Origin: an uncultured Cellulophaga sp.
GTDB taxonomy: Bacteria; Bacteroidota; Bacteroidia; Flavobacteriales; Flavobacteriaceae
Direction: 5' to 3'
DNA length: 64,000 nucleotides
Assembly (NCBI GenBank): GCA_947496695.1
Contig: CANMEI010000004.1
Location: 335,662-399,661, forward strand
The position numbers and the translations under genes are program-made. Positions 55,784 through 64,000 of the stretch are shown here, piece by piece. Under the pieces are notes generated by a model, which ran no database searches, was not told the DNA's origin, and saw only the letters and a list, made by a program, of their open reading frames with translations. Each line of letters starts with the position of its first letter. Positions within the stretch are counted from its first letter, which is position 1.

Positions 55784-56407
55784 ATGAAAAAAATAAAGTT
55801 ATTACTCATTGCTTTTGCCTTATTATCTGTCAACTTACAATTTGGACAAGAATCTGAGGATAATGATACTGATGCAACCTTAGAATCAGGACCAATCATA
55901 GGCCAATTTGAATATTTAGTTAAAAAATCAGGTAATTACCGAGCAAAAGGTATTCATTATGAAGTTGTAAAAATCACAAGTCTTAATAAATTGAAACAGA
56001 ATGTTACTGATACACTTGATTTAATTAATAAAAAAACTGCTGAGCTTAAAAATACAATTGTTGAAAATGAAAAAAACATCAACAATCTAAATCAGAAGCT
56101 AGAAACAACATCTAATAATTTAGTTTCTGTAACAGAAGAAAAAGACAGTATGTCATTCTTTGGCATTTTAGTTGCAAAGGCAACATATAATGTTATTTTA
56201 TGGACTGTTATAGGTGTTTTATTATTAATGCTTTTATTTTTTATCTATAAATTCAGAAATAGTAATATTTTAACTCAAGAGGCTAAAACTAACCTATCTG
56301 AACTAGAAGTCGAGTATGAAAATCACAGAAGAAAAGCTTTAGAAAGAGAACAAAAAATTAGCAGACAATATCAAGACGAAATAAATAGAAATAAAAAGGC
56401 TAAATAA
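55784..56407 (+). CDS. Exported coiled-coil, single-TM protein of unknown function
   Basis: 207 residues. Signal peptide 1-22 (LLIAFALLSVNLQFGQ), an acidic stretch, a mainly helical coiled-coil region (about 65-120, KLKQNVTDTLDLINKKTAELK, IVENEKNINNLNQKLETTSNN), one membrane segment (about 133-160, ATYNVILWTVIGVLLLMLLFFIY) and a charged C-terminal helix (EYENHRRKALEREQKISRQY). It begins 35 bp before trmD. Such proteins are sometimes labelled tRNA (guanine-N1)-methyltransferase through that neighbourhood, but there is no SPOUT motif here. Confidence 0.8.
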   Translation: MKKIKLLLIAFALLSVNLQFGQESEDNDTDATLESGPIIGQFEYLVKKSGNYRAKGIHYEVVKITSLNKLKQNVTDTLDLINKKTAELKNTIVENEKNINNLNQKLETTSNNLVSVTEEKDSMSFFGILVAKATYNVILWTVIGVLLLMLLFFIYKFRNSNILTQEAKTNLSELEVEYENHRRKALEREQKISRQYQDEINRNKKAK

Positions 56408-56442
56408 TTTTATCTTTTTTATTTCTCAATACATAATTCTAT

Positions 56443-57117
56443 ATGCGGATTGATATTATTACTGTACTTCCTGAACTTTTAAAAAGTCCGTTTGAAGCAA
56501 GTATACTTAAAAGAGCAATTGAAAAAAACATTGTTGAAGTACACATGCACAACCTTCGTGACTACACTAAGTTAAGTTATAATCAAATTGATGATTATCA
56601 ATTTGGAGGTGGCGCTGGTATGGTGATGATGATTGAACCTATTGACAAATGCATATCATCATTAAAAGCAGTACGTACTTATGATGAAATTATTTACATG
56701 AGTCCTGATGGAGAAACTTTAAATCAGAAAATTGCCAATGGTATGTCTCTCTTAAATAATATCATTATTTTATGTGGACACTACAAAGGAGTAGACCAAA
56801 GAGTACGTGATGCATATATTACTCGTGAAATTTCTATCGGTGATTATGTACTATCTGGTGGTGAATTAGGTGCCGCAGTACTTTGTGACACTATTATTAG
56901 GTTAATTCCTGGTGTTTTAAATAATGAAACTTCAGCATTAACTGACACTTTCCAAGATAACTTACTTGCTCCACCAGTTTATACAAGACCTGCTGAATAT
57001 AAAGGCATGAAAGTACCTGAAATTCTATTAAGCGGTAATTTTCCTAAAATTGAAAAATGGAGAGAAGATAAAGCACAAGAACGTACCGAAAAACTTAGAC
57101 CTGATTTATTAGAATAA
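56443..57117 (+). CDS. trmD: tRNA (guanine-N1-)-methyltransferase TrmD
   Basis: Makes m1G37 in tRNAs, preventing +1 frameshifts. 224 residues, SPOUT trefoil-knot fold. [97 protein letters not shown] and [27 protein letters not shown] are all canonical. It precedes rplS, as in many bacteria, but a separate promoter lies between them. Confidence 0.97.
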   Translation: MRIDIITVLPELLKSPFEASILKRAIEKNIVEVHMHNLRDYTKLSYNQIDDYQFGGGAGMVMMIEPIDKCISSLKAVRTYDEIIYMSPDGETLNQKIANGMSLLNNIIILCGHYKGVDQRVRDAYITREISIGDYVLSGGELGAAVLCDTIIRLIPGVLNNETSALTDTFQDNLLAPPVYTRPAEYKGMKVPEILLSGNFPKIEKWREDKAQERTEKLRPDLLE

Positions 57118-57197
57118 TTTTCTTCCTATTTAAATACATCTATTCTTATTATCAATAATTTATAAAAATTAAATAATTAAAAAAAGATAAATAATAC

Positions 57198-57228
57198 ATT
57201 GTTTTTTATCAGATATTAATTACTTTTG
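57198..57228 (+). promoter_or_regulatory. Predicted rplS promoter
   Basis: ATTG (57198-57201), exact 19-bp spacer, TACTTTTG (57221-57228), a full TAnnTTTG match. It is the clearest promoter in the window and gives an rplS leader of about 64 nt. Confidence 0.55.
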
Positions 57229-57250
57229 CAATCCATTAAATTAACCTCTG

Positions 57251-57290
57251 ACGATAATCGTGAATGTTGATTTATAACAAACTGTAAATC
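57251..57290 (+). promoter_or_regulatory. Candidate structured leader of rplS
   Basis: The untranslated leader holds two hairpins just before the ATG: ACGAT-A-ATCGT (57251-57261) and GATTTA/TAAATC (57269-57274 with 57285-57290), the second ending 6 bp upstream of the start codon. Ribosomal-protein leaders that bind their own product are known, and an L19 leader class has been proposed in Flavobacteria. Assignment to that class is from memory and unverified. Confidence 0.4.
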
Positions 57291-57296
57291 ATAAAG

Positions 57297-57647
57297 ATGG
57301 AATCATTATTAAAATTTGTTCAAGACGAATTTGTAACTAAAAAAGAATTTCCAAAATTTTCAGCAGGTGATACAATCACTGTATATTACGAAATTAAGGA
57401 AGGTGAAAAAACACGTACTCAGTTTTTTAGAGGTGTTGTAATCCAAAGAAGAGGTTCTGGATCATCAGAAACTTTTACTATTAGAAAAATGTCTGGTACA
57501 ATTGGTGTAGAACGTATTTTCCCAATTAATATGCCTGCATTACAAAAAGTAGAAGTTAACAAAAGAGGTAAAGTTAGAAGATCTCGTATCTTTTACTTTA
57601 GAGGCCTTACTGGTAAAAAAGCAAGAATTAAAGAAATTCGTTCTTAA
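57297..57647 (+). CDS. rplS: 50S ribosomal protein L19
   Basis: 116-residue large-subunit protein at the 30S-50S interface. FPKFSAGDTITVYYEIKEGEKTRTQFFRGVVIQRRGSGSSETFTIRKMSGTIGVERIFPINMPALQKVEVNKRGKVRRSRIFYFRGLTGKKARIKE covers nearly the whole L19 pattern. Full length. Own promoter, structured leader and strong terminator, so it can be expressed apart from trmD. Confidence 0.98.
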   Translation: MESLLKFVQDEFVTKKEFPKFSAGDTITVYYEIKEGEKTRTQFFRGVVIQRRGSGSSETFTIRKMSGTIGVERIFPINMPALQKVEVNKRGKVRRSRIFYFRGLTGKKARIKEIRS

Positions 57648-57666
57648 GTTCAATACTTATACATAT

Positions 57667-57695
57667 AAAAAACCCGCAAATAGCGGGTTTTTTTA
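57667..57695 (+). terminator. Terminator after rplS
   Basis: Stem AAAAAACCCGC / GCGGGTTTTTT (57667-57677 with 57683-57693), 5-nt loop AAATA, T-tract. Confidence 0.9.
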
Positions 57696-57721
57696 CACCT
57701 AATAATTAAATATTATTTAGT

Positions 57722-57879
57722 TATTTTTGGATTTTAATAAATAATATTATATTTTTAATACATAAATAGTTGCAAAAGCAATCAATGGTTGCCGTTTTCT
57801 AAAAATAGAAAACACTAAATTTTGAAAGCTATTTCTAAAAAAGCCATATCAATTGCTAATTGCATTGATATGGCTTTTA
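57722..57879 (+). ncRNA. Candidate small RNA between rplS and icd
   Basis: The 57694-58004 gap (311 bp) has no ORF but is structured: a -7-like TATTTTTG at 57722-57729, a small TTGC/GCAA hairpin near 57770-57781, GTTTTCTA-AAAA-TAGAAAAC (57794-57813), and a 13-bp terminator hairpin AAGCCATATCAAT / ATTGATATGGCTT (57841-57853 with 57864-57876) followed by TTT. As rplS already ends at 57693, this second terminator needs a transcript of its own. Speculative. Confidence 0.3.
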
Positions 57880-57908
57880 TCGTTAATACAAAATCTTTAT
57901 AATCTTAA

Positions 57909-60224
<2,316 letters not shown>

Positions 60225-60248
60225 ACTAGGTATTAAGCTTAATTTTAT

Positions 60249-60286
60249 AATAGCCATTTCTATTCTATAGAAATGGCTATTTTTTA
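60249..60286 (+). terminator. Terminator after icd
   Basis: Fifteen-bp perfect stem AATAGCCATTTCTAT / ATAGAAATGGCTATT (60249-60263 with 60267-60281), 3-nt loop, T-tract. Confidence 0.9.
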
Positions 60287-60346
60287 TTAACACAATTACT
60301 TTAGTTAATAATGAATTTCGAGTATTTTTACTAAAAAAGTATCCTA

Positions 60347-62722
60347 ATGAAACTGACTCACCACTTTCTTTTTTTAGTTTTTTATATAACCCCCATTTTA
60401 TTATTAGCACAAGATAAATACACTATAAGCGGTGTAATAAGCGAAAGCTCTAGTAATGAAAAATTAATTGGAGTTTCAATTATAGTTCCTGAATTAGCAA
60501 CTGGAGTAACCACTAATGAATATGGCTTTTACTCCTTAACCTTACCTAAAGGCGAGTATAATATTATAATTAGCTATATCGGTTTTAAAAGCATTAACAA
60601 CAAGATAAATCTAATTGACAACACTACACTTAATATACAATTGATTGAAGAAGCTGAACAACTTTCAGAAGTGATTTTAATTAAAGATATTGAAGAAACG
60701 AATATTAGAACACCTCAAATGAGTGTTAATAACCTAACAGCGGGTACAATTAAAAAGATACCTGTTGTATTAGGAGAGGCTGATGTATTAAAAGCTATTT
60801 TACTACTTCCTGGAATTAGTAATGCAGGTGAAGGGTCTTCCGGATTTAATGTTAGAGGTGGTGCTGCTGATCAAAATTTAATTTTATTAGATGAGGCTAC
60901 AATTTTTAATTCATCACATCTTTTTGGATTTTTCTCAGTTTTTAATCCCGATGCCATTAAAGATATTAAATTATATAAAGGGGGAATTCCATCAAAATAC
61001 GGTGGTCGTTTATCTTCAGTATTAGAGATTTTTCAAAAAGAAGGTAACAGCAAAGAATTTAAAGCACAAGGAGGTATTGGGTTAGTTGCTAGTAGATTAT
61101 TACTAGAAGGACCTATAAAAAAAGATAAGTCTGCTTTTTTAATAGGAGGTAGATCATCTTATGCTCATTTATTTCTTCCGCTTTTTGATAATGATAACAA
61201 AGCTTATTTTTATGATTTAAATGCTAAATTAAATTTTAAGCTAAATGACAACAATAACATCTACTTTTCTGGATATTTTGGAAGAGATGTTTTTAATATT
61301 AGTGACAGTTTTGTTAATATTTATGGTAACTCAGTTGGTAATTTTAGATGGAATCATTTATTTTCAAATAAATTGTTTTCAAATCTATCTCTAATTTATT
61401 CCGATTATTATTATGGTTTAGAGTTAGATTTCGTGGGCTTTGAATGGAATTCAGGCATAAAAAATTTCAATATTAAATACGATTTAAAACATTACTTAAA
61501 TAATAATTTACAAATTAATTACGGTTTTAATAATATATATTATCAATTTAACCCCGGAAAAATAAGCCCTAGTAGTGAAGAGTCTGGTATTATTGAAGAG
61601 CAACTAATTCAAAAATATGCTAATGAATTTGCTGCTTATATAGATATAGAGCACGATATCAATAACAAATTAAGTCTTCAATATGGTTTACGATTAAGTA
61701 ATTTTATTAGACTGGGGCAAAGTGAGATAAACGTTTATGAAGATAATAATCCTGTGATTTTTAATACTTCAACATTAACATATAAAGAAGCAGAACCAAT
61801 TTCTGTAAGTAATCCTGGTAGAAGTACTCAATTAGCAAACTTTACAAATTTTGAACCAAGAATTTCGACGTCCTATAGTTTTAACAACAATAACTCTATA
61901 AAAGCAAGTTACACAAGACTTTCTCAGTATTTACATTTATTATCTAACACAAGCTCACCTACCCCTTTAGATGTTTGGACACCAAGTGGGCCATTTATCA
62001 AACCTCAATTATTAGATCACTATGCATTAGGATATTTTAAAAATTTCAATAACGGAAAATATACATTAGAAACCGAAACATTTTATAAAGACATTAAAAA
62101 TAGAATTGACTATATAAATGGTGCTAATTTAATTGCAAACAATGCAATTGAACAAGTTATATTAAATGGACAGGCTAGAGCTTATGGTTTAGAAATTTTA
62201 TTTAAAAAAAATGAAGGAAAGTTCCAAGGTTGGTTAGCATATACTCTATCTAAATCTGAGCAAAGAACACCCGGTAGGAATAATACTGAAACAGGTATAA
62301 ATTTTGAGCAATGGTACAATACACCATACGATAAAACTCATGATATATCATTATACGGTAATTATGAAATTAATGATAAATGGAGTGTAAATAGTAATTT
62401 TATTTTTCAAACAGGACAACCAACTAATTATCCAATTGGTCAGTTTGAATTTCAAGGTCTCTCAGTACCCTATTATGGTTTAAGAAATTCCGAACGATTG
62501 CCAAGTTATAACAGACTCGATATTTCAGCAACATTAAAATCTAAAAAAAATAAAACCAGAAAATTACAGAACGAATGGGTCTTTAGTATTTATAATATTT
62601 ATAATAGAAAAAATGCAGCATCAATTACGTTTGAAAAAAATGATGAGACTGGGGAAAATGAAGCTATAAAAACTTCGATTTTTGGAATATTACCTTCTGT
62701 AACCTATAATTTTAAATTTTAA
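60347..62722 (+). CDS. TonB-dependent outer-membrane receptor with CarboxypepD-like N-domain
   Basis: 791 residues. Signal peptide 1-22 (cleavage near LLLAQ-DK), a carboxypeptidase-regulatory-like beta-sandwich (about 23-105, YTISGVISESSSNEKLIGVSI), a plug domain (about 115-235, GEADVLKAILLLPGISNAGEGSSGFNVRGGAADQNLILLDEATIFNSSHLFGFFSVFNPDAIKDIKLYKGGIPSKYGGRLSS) and a 22-strand-type barrel ending in aromatic VTYNFKF. No SusD partner follows; instead there is a DUF4249 lipoprotein 5 bp downstream. Substrate not evident. Confidence 0.94.
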   Translation: MKLTHHFLFLVFYITPILLLAQDKYTISGVISESSSNEKLIGVSIIVPELATGVTTNEYGFYSLTLPKGEYNIIISYIGFKSINNKINLIDNTTLNIQLIEEAEQLSEVILIKDIEETNIRTPQMSVNNLTAGTIKKIPVVLGEADVLKAILLLPGISNAGEGSSGFNVRGGAADQNLILLDEATIFNSSHLFGFFSVFNPDAIKDIKLYKGGIPSKYGGRLSSVLEIFQKEGNSKEFKAQGGIGLVASRLLLEGPIKKDKSAFLIGGRSSYAHLFLPLFDNDNKAYFYDLNAKLNFKLNDNNNIYFSGYFGRDVFNISDSFVNIYGNSVGNFRWNHLFSNKLFSNLSLIYSDYYYGLELDFVGFEWNSGIKNFNIKYDLKHYLNNNLQINYGFNNIYYQFNPGKISPSSEESGIIEEQLIQKYANEFAAYIDIEHDINNKLSLQYGLRLSNFIRLGQSEINVYEDNNPVIFNTSTLTYKEAEPISVSNPGRSTQLANFTNFEPRISTSYSFNNNNSIKASYTRLSQYLHLLSNTSSPTPLDVWTPSGPFIKPQLLDHYALGYFKNFNNGKYTLETETFYKDIKNRIDYINGANLIANNAIEQVILNGQARAYGLEILFKKNEGKFQGWLAYTLSKSEQRTPGRNNTETGINFEQWYNTPYDKTHDISLYGNYEINDKWSVNSNFIFQTGQPTNYPIGQFEFQGLSVPYYGLRNSERLPSYNRLDISATLKSKKNKTRKLQNEWVFSIYNIYNRKNAASITFEKNDETGENEAIKTSIFGILPSVTYNFKF

Positions 62723-62727
62723 GTATC

Positions 62728-63537
62728 ATGAAAAAAATATTACTGATAATTCCCATTATTCTTAGCTTATTTAGTTGCCAAGAAGTTATTGATGTAGATT
62801 TAACTAATGATATAGAAAGATTAGTAGTTGATGCTTTAATACGTGTAGATAGTAATCAATCAAATACTACTATAGAAATAAAAACTAGCTTATCTAGTTC
62901 ATATTTTGAATCAAATATCCCCTTAACAGTTCAAAGTCTTACAATTACCAATAATGAATCAGGTAACAACATAATATTAACAGAAGAAGAAACTGGCACT
63001 TATTCTACTACAGTTGAAACTAATTTTTTAACTGACGGAGAATTAACATTAACCGTTATATATAATGATGAAATATACAGCGGATCAACAAATTATGTAC
63101 AAACTGTCCCTTTTAATAATATTCAACAAGGTAATTCTAATCTTTTAGAAGCTGATGAAACAGAGGTTGTAATATCATATACAGATACAGCTGATCAAAC
63201 AAATTACTATCTTTTTGATTTCGATTTTAATGAATATTTAGTTTCAGAAGATGAGTTTTATCAAGGTGAAACATTTGAGTTTTCTTATTTTTATGATTCC
63301 GAATTATCTGTTGGAGAATCTGCTACCATTAGTATACTTGGTATTGATAGTGATTTTTATAACTATATGTCACAATTAATAGCTTCAACAAGCGGTAATC
63401 AAGGTCCTTTTCAAGCCCCTACAAGCACAACAAGAGGAAATATCATAAATACAACTACTGATAATTTAGAAGAAGATTATCCACTAGGATATTTTGCTGT
63501 TTGTCAAATCTATTCTTACACAATAACAATTCAATAA
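62728..63537 (+). CDS. DUF4249 lipoprotein, partner of the TonB receptor
   Basis: 269 residues, lipoprotein (LFSC, C17). The QEVIDVDLTNDIERLVVDALIRVD start, TNNESGNNIILTEEETGTYSTTVETNFL and a middle segment of beta strands are typical of DUF4249, a family encoded directly after TonB receptors of the CarboxypepD type in Bacteroidota. By analogy with SusD-like lids it may sit over the receptor at the cell surface; this is inference. 5 bp after the receptor gene. Confidence 0.85.
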   Translation: MKKILLIIPIILSLFSCQEVIDVDLTNDIERLVVDALIRVDSNQSNTTIEIKTSLSSSYFESNIPLTVQSLTITNNESGNNIILTEEETGTYSTTVETNFLTDGELTLTVIYNDEIYSGSTNYVQTVPFNNIQQGNSNLLEADETEVVISYTDTADQTNYYLFDFDFNEYLVSEDEFYQGETFEFSYFYDSELSVGESATISILGIDSDFYNYMSQLIASTSGNQGPFQAPTSTTRGNIINTTTDNLEEDYPLGYFAVCQIYSYTITIQ

Positions 63538-63551
63538 ACTTATTACGTTAA

Positions 63552-63776
63552 ATGCATACAAATAAAGAATTATTAGCAAAAGGAATAAAAAGATTAGGTC
63601 TTACTGTTTTATTAATGTTTTTAGCTCCAATTACCATTTACCAAGCATTTAAAAACGAAACACACCCCTGGTACATTCCTGTTTTAATTATTGGATTAAT
63701 ATTTGCTATATCGGCTATTGCAATGGCTTTCTATAGCATAAAAACTATAATGGATAGTTTATTTAATAAAAAATAA
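63552..63776 (+). CDS. Small two-TM protein (DUF6095-like)
   Basis: 74 residues with two membrane segments (about 16-33, LTVLLMFLAPITIYQAF; about 44-66, VLIIGLIFAISAIAMAFYSI) joined by the polar loop KNETHPWYIP. Resembles the flavobacterial DUF6095 family of about 75-residue proteins; assignment from memory. 14 bp after the DUF4249 gene, same strand. Function unknown. Confidence 0.65.
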   Translation: MHTNKELLAKGIKRLGLTVLLMFLAPITIYQAFKNETHPWYIPVLIIGLIFAISAIAMAFYSIKTIMDSLFNKK

Positions 63777-63820
63777 CCACTGTAATTTTCCTTTAAAAAA
63801 CCTAAATACAAAAACTATAG

Positions 63821-64000
63821 AAAGTAAATTTAATCCCCATTTATTTTTCCACAGGGAATAGATTTCAATTAAAAGGGTATACATTAAAGAACATTAGTAT
63901 TATTCTATTTGATTTAAGTCCTATAAATACATCATTAGATTTTCATGATGTTAGCCTTGTAGATGGTATTATAGGTGCTGACTTATTAAAAAAAAGTAAA
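63821..64000 (+). pseudogene. 5'-truncated retropepsin-like aspartic protease fragment
   Basis: The frame is open from after a TAG (63818-63820) to the window edge with no ATG. It reads FSTGNRFQLKGYTLKNISIILFDLSPINTSLDFHDVSLVDGIIGADLLKKSK. The end VDGIIGADLLKK is the second-half flap and turn motif of retropepsin-like proteins found in Bacteroidota. The first half with the catalytic D-T-G is missing upstream, so this is probably a remnant. It could continue past base 64000. Confidence 0.4.

Overview
The window is AT-rich chromosomal DNA of a member of the Bacteroidota, almost certainly a marine or aquatic Flavobacteriaceae. The signs are a TonB-dependent receptor paired with a DUF4249 lipoprotein, a PorD-type type IX secretion protein, an rprX/rprY-like two-component system, lipoproteins with short S-C or N-C lipoboxes, very few Shine-Dalgarno sequences, and promoter-like TTG-N19-TAnnTTTG elements typical of the phylum. 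Most of it is ordinary housekeeping chromosome. I saw no rRNA or tRNA gene, CRISPR array or prophage by eye.

Layout. 1-9300: the 3' part of clpB, a TetR regulator, a divergent LysE exporter / LysR regulator pair with a dyad in between, an APH-like kinase, a CDF metal transporter, a GH172-like lipoprotein and a class III nucleotide cyclase broken by three lesions. 9361-16137: transketolase, histidine-phosphatase lipoprotein, a DUF6503-like lipoprotein, smpB, pcm, a Gfo/Idh/MocA dehydrogenase and a 3-hydroxybutyryl-CoA dehydrogenase. 16284-18993: a small accessory island (below). 19154-23545: YggS, an exonuclease/GIY-YIG fusion, a K+ channel with a zinc-ribbon tail, miaA and gluconokinase. 23606-36120, mostly minus strand: two-component system, coaE, a YbbR-domain protein, GT2, fabI, then recN-porD-coaBC-rpoZ-bamD and dapA with its upstream gene. 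36187-44469: split 5'-nucleotidase, GNAT, cold-shock protein, Na+/H+ antiporter, KDG kinase, ligA-prmC-GNAT. 44513-50871: ribD, HAD, EamA, YigZ, thioesterase, dnaA, LMW-PTP and an RsmI-like methylase. 50917-57647: a transglycosylase-like protein, mltG-GNAT-dapF, DegP-type protease, a coiled-coil membrane protein, trmD, rplS. 58005-64000: monomeric isocitrate dehydrogenase, the TonB receptor/DUF4249 pair, a DUF6095-like protein and a retropepsin fragment.

The most unusual region is 16284-18993, between two core genes. Three unrelated small genes (a two-TM protein, a roughly 250-residue unknown protein with a frameshift at a ten-T run, and an immunity-protein-like ORF) are each bounded by an inverted pair of about 30-bp repeats. 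Each repeat is a GGCAC-type arm, a short hairpin and a CGCTAGCG palindrome. A decayed Y1 (REP-associated, RAYT-type) transposase gene lies among them. I read this as an array of REP-bounded gene cassettes, possibly mobilised in trans by a RAYT. The inverted-repeat arrangement is seen directly; the mobility is inference.

Genes that work together: coaBC and coaE (coenzyme A), dapA and dapF (lysine and meso-DAP), smpB and clpB (protein quality control), bamD and porD (outer-membrane and T9SS biogenesis), trmD with rplS and miaA with rsmI-like (translation and RNA modification), and kdgK with gntK (sugar-acid entry).
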